DNA of 64,000 nucleotides from Ceratobasidium sp. AG-K (taxonomy: Eukaryota; Basidiomycota; Agaricomycetes; Cantharellales; Ceratobasidiaceae): positions 1,612,001 through 1,676,000 of the forward strand of contig JAWNGF010000012.1 of assembly GCA_037039685.1 (NCBI GenBank). Direction: 5' to 3'. Below, piece after piece: positions 11,471 to 22,932 of the stretch. How positions within the stretch are numbered: the stretch's first letter is position 1; each line of letters opens with the position of its first letter. A program made the position numbers and the translations under genes. The notes under the pieces were generated by a model that worked only from the letters and a program-made list of their open reading frames with translations, did not search any database and was not told the origin of the DNA.

Positions 11471-11563
11471 TTATCGGACCGACCCCCGAAACTTGCAAAG
11501 TCGTGCGTCGCAACGATGTTGACCTTTCGAGGTCACGTGTTGCAATATTATTGTGAGATAGTG
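11471..11563. repeat. Right TIR of Tc1 copy 2
   Basis: It is the inverted partner of 9,945-10,037 and is followed by the TA target dinucleotide at 11,564-11,565. Confidence 0.93.
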
Positions 11564-11565
11564 TA

Positions 11566-13453
11566 ATTATAGCTGCCGAGGTAGAAATACGGCATAAGAG
11601 TAGGCGTGCCCGTTGAAAGCTCGCGGTAATAAGATCGCGGCAGGAACTCGGGTAAAACATATGTCGCGAACCTTTGATAAGCATGTAGGCATTTGTAACT
11701 CATCCACATTACAGTAGGTGGGTGGCTTTGCAATGATACGTACTTGGCAATGTATTAATATTGGCAGGGCAAAGTTCTTTTGTCAATCCGAATTGCGAGT
11801 TCAACTGAATCTCTGTCCCCATTTGAACTAAACGAAGGCAGCTCAGGATCCAGGGGGATCGTCCTATAGTACGAAATTCGAGCGTGAACAAAGTATACCT
11901 CTTCAGGCTCGCATGTACAGTTGGGCGTGCGCATGCATTAGTCTGATTAGAAGTTGGTGAAAGCACTTTGTACCGGTGGTAAATGCTACTTCATGGATTG
12001 GACAACACTCTATGTTTATGTTGCCCTTCGGAGCTACTGATAGCCAGCCGCTACTCACCTTGAAATACCAGCATCATGGAACACCAATGAAGTTGTATAG
12101 CGCCCATCCCACTCGACACACTCACCTGCCCCTCTTGTACATCCATACTTCAAATGTATTCTGTGCATGGAAAGAGGATCTTACTGGATTCTCGCTGCCT
12201 GGCGCGGTAAAGAAGCAAGGAATTTCGTCAGCGAAATCCAATCCAATTCGCTTCTGGTTCTTCATAACAGATATGGAGATGTTCTTCATTCTTCTGGAGA
12301 GCTAAAAACATGCTGTTTCGCTCACCATACGAGCGATTTCAAAATTTAAAATAAGTTTCAGCCACGCACTAACGACCGAAACCAATGAAAGACAAGGAGG
12401 CACATCAGGGTCAAGGAACCGGTTGAGGTCAAAGCGCTCCGTATATTGATAATATTTTTCTTCTCTGTTTATCTGAAACCAATATTTGAACGAACATATA
12501 TGCTAAAACGCAATCCTACCATATGTTTCCTAGCTGCCTCCCTTGCTTGCGCCTATCCTCGGTCGCTAATCCCGTCACTCATACATAGATTCTGTAATGG
12601 TTACCAGTTATACAAGGTGAAATACCTGCGGACCAAACTTGGAGTTTGGGCAGAAGCTTTTCGCACAATGAGACTTGCCATGATATTAAAAATATGGCTC
12701 AAGTGACAGAAAATGACAGAAGCGGGATCGATGCGGAGCGTTAACGTTCTACGAGTGGAAATACCCTATGTACGAGCAGGGGTTGCTCAGTCTCCCTCTT
12801 GATACCTCCCAATGTTTAATTTACAGGCAGGCGATATCAGAGACCTGTGGAAACCCACCTGGACTCTCATCCCCCCTACCAAGAATTGTCAACACTACAG
12901 TGGTTTCTTGTTTCATTCATTCAGCGATTCAGCCTACGTATATGAGTATCCTTCATCAGACGTAGTAGTACCGTCCCTATATTTTTACGATCCCACATGT
13001 CCAAAAGCTCACGCAGAGGATTACTTCTTTTACACCGTTATTTTTCCGAACAATAAACAGCAGTATATGCGCCCAGGCCCTGATTTTGGCAAAACAATTG
13101 CAACTGTATGTTTGATACTTATATAGAGGCAATGTCTCATACGAAGGCCTAGGCTTGTTTCCCTGAAGTTAGAGCCCCTGCGAATGCATAATGTCAAGTC
13201 CTCGACACCTTCCGGCGGGCTGCGCGTAATTAGGAAGAGAGGTTTAGCCCCTAGCGACTAAGGGGATGAATGATTATGGCTGAGTGGTACCAGGCCGCCA
13301 TCCGGGACTGGCTCGCCGAATGCTGAAGACCGCCACTCTGAATACTACTGGCAGGACGAGTGATTAAATGGTCGTGCGAGTATGAGAACGTATAATAAGT
13401 ACACCAGAACCTAGAATACATGCGAAAACAGGAAAACTCCTAGAAGGCGGGCC
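11566..13453. other. Gene-poor 1.9-kb stretch
   Basis: I find no gene I can support. One plus-strand frame at 12,812-13,126 (104 codons; contains DLWKPTWTLIPP and PKAHAEDYFFYTVIFP) has a protein-like composition but matches no family I know and has no obvious partner exons. The stretch may hold decayed sequence. The 3' end region of the CBS-like gene lies at its right edge. Confidence 0.45.
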
Positions 13454-14948
<1,495 letters not shown>

Positions 14949-15052
14949 GATGAGCAGAGTGTCAACAAACCGTGGGGGATAGAGTACACCGAGCCACAGA
15001 ACTCCGCGTTAAAACCCCAATGCTCAGTCCACGTCCAAAAACACAGGCAGGA

Positions 15053-15058
15053 CACGTG
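15053..15058. promoter_or_regulatory. CACGTG E-box upstream of CBS-like gene
   Basis: It lies 105 bp upstream of the CBS-like start codon. In yeast the CACGTG factor Cbf1 controls sulfur amino-acid genes, which makes this copy functionally plausible. That link is inference. Confidence 0.45.
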
Positions 15059-15462
15059 TGCGCAGAGTACCAAGGGAAATGACCACGGCCGGAGCATTCT
15101 ATCGAGGGCCACCCATCTCCCTCGTATCACCTGTACACGCTAAATTGCAAAAGCGTAAGCCAATCTGGTCGCCGTCGTACGAAATACGTCTCCCGACCCT
15201 AATATCCCCACAGTTCCATACCCCACATCAGTGCCGCAGCGCGGGGAAAAATGATCGAATACTGGGTTCCAAGCTCCGGAAGTCACATGCAGCTGTCTGG
15301 AACGCGCCACTTGACTATAGTGAACACTTTCCCTAGGCAACTCCTTTAATTGACCTCATGCTGCCGGCGGACACTTTCGCTCCATGTACACTCAGGTGAT
15401 CCTAATCACCTTTTTGGTCTTCTTGGGGAGGATTTGGCCCGCTCAGCATGTGATCAGCTGTG

Positions 15463-15479
15463 CCCCCCCCCCCCCCCCC
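15463..15479. repeat. Mononucleotide tract C(17)
   Basis: Seventeen consecutive C residues. This is a likely length-variable site and a likely sequencing or assembly weak point. Confidence 0.9.
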
Positions 15480-15934
15480 TCAACGTCATTGTCTTCCGAA
15501 TTGGCAGTTGATGGGCGCAATATGACTCAAAGGGTAAGTAAATCAATTATTTCTCCGTCAACATGACCTATAATCTACGTAACAGAGCGATGGGAGTTTC
15601 GTACTTTCAGCCACCAGACCGAGGTTAATTTGGTGGGCTAGTCATTGTTCCCTCAGTTCTTCTGGTCCTTCGAGTGCACATGTATACTCATGGTTGTGCT
15701 TAGCCTATATTTAATCTTCTTATGTCCTTGCGATAAAAATCAAACTCTTGCTGTTGCCTTTGTTTAACAATATATACATGCCGATACGAGTGTTGTTGAG
15801 GAAAACACTCACGCCGAATCGACCCTGGGAGTGTGTTGAAACGAGTCAATAAATTGATTCATCCGCACACATCCAACGGACCCGGGGCATTACACCTATG
15901 ACGTCCCGAATACAGAGGAGTACTTGTATTTGAA

Positions 15935-15950
15935 CCCCCCCCCTCCCCCC
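15935..15950. repeat. C9-T-C6 tract
   Basis: An interrupted C run about 450 bp from the C(17) tract. It is low complexity with no function seen. Confidence 0.85.
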
Positions 15951-16241
15951 GAGAAAGCAGTAACACTGCGCATATACCCAGCTCGTGGACTCTCGAGAGA
16001 ACTGGAGGATGATGAAGATTTATGCTTCCATCTCGCAAACTAATCGTAAGAGACGCACGGCTAACTTTCCCGTATGAATCCAAGGTCTGAGCTTGCTACA
16101 AGCGCCCCGAAATAAAGAGAGCAGCGAGCGAACTGGAGCCAAGATCACATCAATTCATTATTATATCATACATTCCTATTCAGATTAAAATTGCTATCCA
16201 TTATTCTCATTCGTCCGCTCTGGGCGCTACTTTCCCAGCCA

Positions 16242-19200
16242 CTACCACTCGGACGTCAGCTTTCGGTGACCAACGAACAACGTCGCCCCGTTTGGTTGAT
16301 CGACGCTATCTACGATAATCGCAGGGCACTTGGGGGCAGCGAGGATCGAGCCATACTTGGCTCCGATCCACAAGGCGACACCGTTCGTCCATCCGAACCC
16401 AGCTTGCACAGTGTATTCTCCTCCAGATCCGGCTTGGTCGACATCGACCGCTGAGAACTGCGTCGGGTGTGAATATGAACCAGAGCGGATGAGAAGCGAG
16501 CGTACCTTTTCGAACATATGCCCCTCGGAAGATGGGTCAGAATTGGTCGTGTTCAACTCGGCGGGGGAAAGCTGTTGGAGCAACCCGGGAATCGACCCAC
16601 CAGTCGAGTACCTAGCGCATACATCCCGTCAATTTATCTTTTACCTTGACTGGGTATAACTGGCACTCACCAGCTGCAAAACGCGGCGCTCACGTATCGA
16701 TTTGCAAGCTCTCGTGTCATGGCATCACGCCACTTTTCGTTCCGAGTCGCGCTGCCGCCGTTGAAGACAGTTCCATTGACAGCGTTGACATCAGCCGTTG
16801 CGAATCCGCCAAGCTCAAGTGTCTGCCTGAGAACCACCAACTGATTAGGTTACAATGCTTTAAGTTTGCAAAGGCAACGTACTTGGGCAGCTGATCCTCG
16901 GTTAATCCGAGTTGGCCCTCGGGAATCAAATCAAAAGACGTAACGGTCGTGTTGATGGTCGGTGGTTGGCGCTTGTTGAGATTCTTGGGCAGGTTATTGA
17001 GAGCCTCGAGGATGATGTAAATGTGTGGGGGCCAAGACTATCCGCGCCGAACACCGTCAAAGATTAGTCCTTGACGTAAGAAGGATAGACTCACGTTGGG
17101 GAAATCCCACTGCAGCCCAGTCTCCAAAAACGTACTTGGGAACGTGCCATTGTACGAGTTGAGAACAAAGTTAACCGAGGAAAAGACACTGAATGCTTTG
17201 CTCTCGGACCTAAAGATCCCAGACTGTTGGTCTCGATGATACGCTTCGGAGTTGAAAACACTCACTTGAGCACACTCTTTGGCCAAATGCCCATCCAAAG
17301 AGGGTAAAACGCCGCCGCGGAGAACACAGGACTCTGGGCACCCGCCGTGACGTTAAAATCGTAGAAGGCGGACTTTTGCTCGTTCCAGCAGAGATCGAGA
17401 ATGGCATTCTTGAGCGTCGCGGCTGTCTTGCGGTACGAGTTGGCCGACGCACGAGCTTCAAGGGAGCGTTTGACCTTGGCTTGTCGTTCGAGGAGGGATG
17501 CAAGTTGAATGTGCGCGCCGTAGAGGATGCTGTTAAGGTCAACCGGGACGATGCCTCGGACGTTCAGGGAGCGAAGTTGGGGTTGGGTGTTGGTCAGGTT
17601 TCCAGAGAATTGTACACGGGACCAACTGTTCATGACACACGATTAGACTGGAGTCAAGGGGAAGATAAAGTAGAACGTACCGAGCGGAGTAATCCCATCC
17701 GCTCTCTGCACCACTCGCCAACTCGGCATACAGATCGCCCTTTTGCTCCTCGGTTAATGCCGGCTCAGCCTCGTTCGCGGTTAGGTAATCCTCCAGATAC
17801 GACTACACAGCGCCAAACAATCAATACCACCAATTTGGAAGCTGGTCGAAGGTGAGCCTACGTACCTCGGGCCTGGGTGCAGTATTCACGACTGCGTACC
17901 GGAACACCTTGTGCGTCTTGTTCGAGTTTGGCGAGTCGACACTTATTGTCCGGTTCGTCGTCCACCATGCTAGTTCTTTTTGCGCTAGCGGCAGGGCTCG
18001 GTCGAGGATCGAAGTGTCCTTGGTGCGGTTCACGTAGGCGGCTAGCATCTAAGCAAGACCATTTCAAGTTAGAACGATCTGGGGCAGCATAGGGCGAACA
18101 ATCCAAAGAAAAAGGATACGAGACATCAAGGGAAACACTCACGTGAATGAAGACAGGGGGCTGGCTTCGATTCAAATAATAAATTCGACCTCCATTAGGA
18201 ATGAACCCAATGGTCTCGAGCTCATCCATAAAGTTTTGGAGGGTCGAGTTGACAATATCATACAGCTGCGACTCGAGGAGACCACGAACGATCCAATACG
18301 AATCCCAATAGTCTACAAAGAGGTTCGTGAGTAAAGGCACAGGGTCGGAGCTGATAATGACGTACATTGTTCCCTAAACCGGCCACCAGGGACAACGAAG
18401 GTGTGATTGAGCGGAATAAGCGAGCTTTCACATCCAGTTGTGCCATTTCGGTTGGAACAGAGGGTTTCGCGGTTGGTACCACGAATAAGATCAGACCAGT
18501 AGGTATGAATAATCTACAAGGGCCAAATTAGTTGACCGGCTCCTACTTGGAGGTGAGCCGGGAACTAACCTTGGACCACGCCTTCACAAGCGGATTCTTG
18601 ATCTTCTTGAGGAACGAGGGGTTCTCTGGGAAGTCGGCGAGCGTGAGCGCCTCGAGTTCTAGCCCTTCGCCTTTCTATACGCCGAATAAACGTGTTGGGG
18701 TACAGTTCGTGAGAGGAAATTCGTGGATACTCGTGAGAAGGTGTATGCATAAATGGGGAATAGACGTACAAAATCGTTGGCGACAAAATTAGTAATGGCT
18801 CCGACAGTGACGTTGTCCTGCGACCCGAGAGCGTTAAAGTCAGACAAGACACGTTGTGAGTCGAATGCCGTGGGCTTGTCGACAAAGGTCTTGGAGTCGG
18901 GGAATGGCTTGGCCAGGTTTATCGATTGGAGGAGCTACGGCGACGAGTGAGAGCGGGTTGAAATATAGGATGGTGTGGACGTACCTGGCCCGCACAGAAA
19001 ATCTCGCTTGGGCACCATACTTGCTTGGGAGGCAGGGCGGCCTGGCTCGGTAAATTCGAGTCCAGAGGGGCCGTAGGGCTTGGAACCGCAGTCGAAACGG
19101 CGGTAGTCGCACCGGCAGCAGGCCCAGTGCTGACGGCTCCCGTCGTAATCGCAGTAGTCCTAGACGCTGAAGTCGTAGTCGAAGTCGAAGTCTCGGCCTG

Positions 19201-19257
19201 AGGTAGAGCACTCGCCCCAACGGCACAGGCAGCAGCAACGACCAGTGACAAGCGCAT
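16242..19257 (-). CDS. Secreted acid/neutral-type alpha,alpha-trehalase (GH37)
   Basis: It hydrolyses trehalose to two glucose molecules. The N-terminus MRLSLVVAAACAVGASALPQ is a signal peptide, followed by a Thr/Ser/Ala-rich linker, so the enzyme is likely exported and O-glycosylated. GH37 signatures are visible over about ten exons: PGGRFREQYYWDSYW (signature 1), ESGWDYSAR with the catalytic Asp, QWDFPN|SWPPH (signature 2, split by an intron at about 17,096-17,040) and GGEYTVQAGFGWTNG with the catalytic Glu near the C-terminus. Several NxT/S sites are present. It ends at a TAG at 16,244-16,242. All hallmark residues are kept, so it should be active. The fungal role is using external trehalose. 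It stands alone, with no trehalose-metabolism neighbours. Confidence 0.92.
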
Positions 19258-19677
19258 GGTGAACCCCAGACTGAACAGACGAGGGGAATGGGGCCCAAGT
19301 GGGATTGCGGGGTGACTTTATACCGACTGTGGGGAAATCTCTAAGCCATTACATCATCTCAAGCGAGCTCTGCGTAGAACGGGCGCCACTTTCTGATCAC
19401 ACGCACCTGATTTCCTACCGCAGACGTTCGACGCCCATCACTCGCCAACCTCTGCAGCCGCCCCCGAGTTCGGAACCACCCATGTCTGATCGCTTAGAGG
19501 TATTCAATGCAAGTCGTTTTCACACAACGTGCAGTTTCAGACCTATTCCATGGAAATATCAAGCGAAATGAAAGAGCAAAAATGGATGTTGATGCTCCCA
19601 CGTTGACGTCACCCCGAGCGCTTGGCGGTCAACCCCTACTCCCATGGACTCGGCGCTTATATTTGCGTCCACAACAA
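19258..19677. other. Spacer between trehalase and tRNA-Val
   Basis: It holds the presumed trehalase promoter. I see no other gene. Confidence 0.45.
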
Positions 19678-19760
19678 GGAGCGATGGTGTAGTTGGTTAT
19701 CACGTCTGTCTAACATTTGGTGTTCACAGACGGTCCTCAGTTCGAACCTGGGTCGCTTCA
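19678..19760 (+). tRNA. tRNA-Val(AAC) with a 9-nt intron
   Basis: The acceptor stem GGAGCGA (19,678-19,684) pairs with TCGCTTC (19,753-19,759), six Watson-Crick pairs plus one G-U, with discriminator A at 19,760. The D-arm region TGGTGTAGTTGGTTATCACG is characteristic of fungal tRNA-Val. The anticodon stem TCTGT pairs with ACAGA; the loop reads CT-AAC-A, then nine extra bases (19,716-19,724), then C, so the intron sits one base 3' of the anticodon, the canonical nuclear position. The T-arm CTCAG-TTCGAAC-CTGGG is intact. Without the intron the length is 74 nt. Anticodon AAC reads valine codons after inosine modification. Confidence 0.92.
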
Positions 19761-19761
19761 A

Positions 19762-19770
19762 TTTTCTTTT
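19762..19770 (+). terminator. RNA polymerase III terminator after tRNA-Val
   Basis: The T-rich run TTTTCTTTT begins two bases after the tRNA 3' end, the usual Pol III stop signal. Confidence 0.8.
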
Positions 19771-20506
19771 ATGCTTTCTCAATGCGTCCCCCATTCCCAT
19801 TCCGGCTAATGATATTTCCCAAATTACTAATGTGCATCCATTTTTGGTACCAAAAACGTCGTCATTTGAACCTGCTCCCGCTCGGCCATTCCAACATTTT
19901 TCACTCCACAAACAATACTCGTATGGGTTGGTTACATAAGTATCTCTTGGGTGCGCTCGTCATTCAACTGTATTCGGACCCCCTTACTAAATCAGGTCAC
20001 AATACGCTTACTAGCCCTTGTTGATTCACAGTACAACGTGCCCGCTCAATCAGATTATTCCCTCGCCCATAGATTGTTCGTTCTTCCCATTCCAGATGCT
20101 CATTTTGAAGTTCGTTTGCAAAATGGCTGTGATCGCTTCGACGAGTTTGCGTGAGTCAGTTCGGCGCTGCCAAATCACACTCAACATCATCCCCAAGATG
20201 TGACAGTAAACAGCTCCCCTGTGTCGTGGTATATCAAATCTGGGCGAGCGAGTGTATCGAGCTAGCAATAGGTTGGCTTGGCACACGAGCCCCCTGATTT
20301 TATGATTGTATGCTGGGTACAGCTGCAAGGCCAAGGAAGCCACCATCTTGGCTACAAGGACGTTCAGCACTTGTACCCGGTATGCTTGTTCCTCCCACCG
20401 ACCACTACCTTGTCCTCCGTTTCCGGTTCTGGTAGAATACTATATGCTACCCAAGATTTTGTAGCACTTGATTAGTAGACAATATCGACAACCCCGACGA
20501 GCTCCC
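19771..20506. other. Spacer between tRNA-Val and patatin relic
   Basis: I see no gene here. It may contain decayed 5' sequence of the patatin relic. Confidence 0.4.
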
Positions 20507-21650
20507 TGGGCTCAACTTGATGTCCTTGGGTACGCAGTTATTTATATCCATCCAGGTATGCATGAATCACATGGTCTGCAGCAGGGCGGCAAACTGTCAG
20601 GACTTTCTTCTTTGCTTATCCCTCGGGAGATAATGTGTCGGGTTCCAGAAATCAGCCAGCTAGATCGGACGCCTGACCCATGGGAATACTTTGACATGAT
20701 AGCAGGGACCGGGACGGGCGCGTAGGTGTCAGTCTGATACTTAACACATCAGGGTTTCCTAAACGAATTTGTGTTAAAATCTCAGGATATCTGCCGTCCT
20801 GCTCAGGCGGTTACGAATGAGTATCACCGATGCTATAGTTGCCTACAATCAGCTGATGAACATCGTGTTCTCCGAACCGGAATCTGTGCTCGGTGGCAGG
20901 AATGGTGCATTCAAGGCCAGTGAGATGGAGAAAGAGCTAAAGGCAGTCGTCCAGGTTGCGATGGGAAACAGAGAAGAGAAAATGCTGGAAGCACCCGGAG
21001 ATCCCTCATGTAAAGTGTGAGTAACGTTCGTTTGTACGATTGTTGTGGTTCACTAACCAATTGGTCAGTGTGGTGCAGGCCACGCCTGCTTATCTATATG
21101 ACATCCTGCCTACCGCGCGAGTTCCGAACCTACACTGCTCATACCACGGCTCTTTCCGATCTCACAATATGGGAAGCACTACGCGCTACCACCATACACC
21201 CGGAGCTATTCAAAGAAATCAAGGCTGGGAACCATGGGGAACAAGAACGATTCGTGCAAGGGGGGACTAGGATGTGGTAACCCTTCGCTCGACTACTCGA
21301 TGAAGCCAAGGAAGTCTCCACGCACCGTAAGGTCGCATCAATTATTAGCCTTGAATCAGGACATGCTAGCCCAATTCAAGTCCAGGGAGGGCACAAGCAA
21401 CACCGTACGCTTATGTTTAACGGCTCCGTGATGGCAAAAGTGTTCAGGGCCGCATGTGAGATGGCTATGGACAACGAACGGGTGGCGGAGGATATGGCAA
21501 AGCGGTTCGCAGACATGGATTTTGGATATTATAGGTTGAATGTGGGATAAGGTATACAATTCATTGGGACCAAGGAGTGGGAGAAGATGAGCGAGTTCAT
21601 GAGGTGTCGGCGCACACACAATCCCATCTTGCGCATATCGAGGCCAAATG
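20507..21650 (+). pseudogene. Decayed patatin-like phospholipase
   Basis: The exon pattern and residues are those of the fungal patatin-like phospholipase family (GLSSLLIPREIM; PWEYFDMIAGTGTGA; VLLRRLRMSITDAIVAYNQL; LTIWEALRATTIHPELFKEI; GLGCGNPS; DEAKEVSTHRKVASIISLES; FRAACEMAMDNERVAEDMA). Active relatives have GxSxG (GTSTGG) with the nucleophile Ser, and DGG with the catalytic Asp. Here these read GTGTGA and QGG, so both catalytic residues are gone, and the glycine-rich oxyanion loop reads QGGKLSG. The frame also shifts near 21,110, at the G-run near 21,255 and again near 21,290, and an in-frame TAA follows at about 21,548. Some original splice sites remain (donor at 20,725, acceptor at about 20,785; donor at 21,016). 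This is a degraded gene that cannot make an active lipase. Confidence 0.82.
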
Positions 21651-22932
21651 ATTCTGGGGATTACACACGGACGCCAGCCACTTCCATCTGTAAGCGAAAG
21701 TGGGACTAAAAGATTCTCTGCGTCCATACGGATGACAACCAAAATCAAGAAACAAAGGCGGGCTATCATATTACTGTATCAAAACGATGGCAATGCCAAC
21801 AAGGCCGACCGCATATACCCTGTCAAACCCTCCTGGAATGCGCCCCGAGATGTTCTTGGGGCATGAAGTGCTACTTATGGTCATTAGGGCATGGTGAAAT
21901 AGGTGATATTTCCTCCGAGAGGACGGATGTTTGATAGGTTGGGCTCTATCGGGGAAATTAGTTCCAGTCAGAGTCGCATATACTTGATTCATAAATTTGT
22001 GTATTATGTCAAATAATTCATAAGAAACCCCCTTCGAGAGCTGCTTAAAGCAAACGTTTGTACAGGCTCCTGTGTAACTGATATGGGTCGGCGAGGTGCA
22101 CTTGGTCTGTAACTCACAACAACGGCGACATTCATAACGAGAGGATGGTGCTATAGATCAACGGTATGATGCAGATCGGATTGACTCGTATGACCATGGT
22201 CCATGATACCAGCATTTGGCTAGCGTAAAAAATGGGAGCAAGAACGGGCAGCATGCAATTGCGCCATGTGAGACGCAGGAACCAATTCATAAGCACAAGG
22301 GTGAAATCTCCCATTTTCATTTTCGCATACAGAATGCTTGCATGCGTATAGTTTAGGCTGGCAATGCTCCTCCTTTCAAGCATTTCGTACTCCTCAAAGC
22401 CTGAGGAGAGGCTATGGCTGAAGTGCCAGGATACACGAAGACTAATATAGTAACACTGGTATTGTGAGTCACTGCGCCACAGTCTTCATTGCCGTTCTAA
22501 GGACGAGGGCACACGTGGCCATATCATCTGACGGGGGTAATGATCGCGGAGGTAGTAGGATCGCTGAACCTTGCTGTCGGTAATAGCTGCTCGGGACTCG
22601 GTTACTTGGAGGATGCGCACTCTTCCAGCCAACCGTCTTCGATAGACGCCCTGACGATCAAGGATATGTCCCTTTGAGTTGAATCCGATCATTGAGAAGA
22701 TATCTCAGTCCTGATAGAGATCTTTGCGTTATCCACGGCGTAAAGGTATGCCTCGCAGTGTAATTCTACTTGTGCATGCTTTCTCAACACCAGAACTCGA
22801 CGATTATTCGCCCCTATGGAATCGCGTTGCAGATCACGGACTTACCCCCACTGTCGGTATAAATAGGCGGTATCTTTGCACCATGCAGCTCAAAGGCACA
22901 CCCGCTATCCCCTCCGTTGCACCCCGCTCACT
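21651..22932. other. Gene-poor 1.3-kb stretch
   Basis: I recognise nothing. A minus-strand frame at 22,132-22,383 is rich in hydrophobic residues but has no supporting exons or family match. The right end should hold the promoter of the GMC oxidoreductase, with a TATA-like TATAAAT at about 22,858-22,864, 69-75 bp upstream of the first ATG. Confidence 0.4.

Larger units (their letters stand above)
9945..11563 (-). mobile_element. Complete Tc1/mariner-type DNA transposon, copy 2
   Basis: The element is 1,619 bp, has 93-bp terminal inverted repeats (9,945-10,037 and 11,471-11,563) and is flanked by TA at 9,943-9,944 and 11,564-11,565, the Tc1/mariner target duplication. It carries one intronless transposase ORF on the minus strand. 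Outer ends begin CACTATCTCACAATAATATT. The two TIRs differ at only one position that I can see (TTAGC versus TTTGC). It is structurally intact, but the transposase carries a Lys at the third catalytic position, so any movement of this copy would have needed a transposase supplied in trans. Confidence 0.95.
14949..16241. other. Intergenic region with two poly-C tracts
   Basis: I see no gene. It contains the promoter of the CBS-like gene at its left and the 3' flank of the trehalase at its right. It is notable only for C-rich tracts at 15,463-15,479 and 15,935-15,950. Confidence 0.5.

Noticed and set aside
22132..22383. Hydrophobic minus-strand frame that could be a small membrane protein
   Set aside because: It has no splice partners, no family match and an AT-rich context. 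Not supported as a gene.
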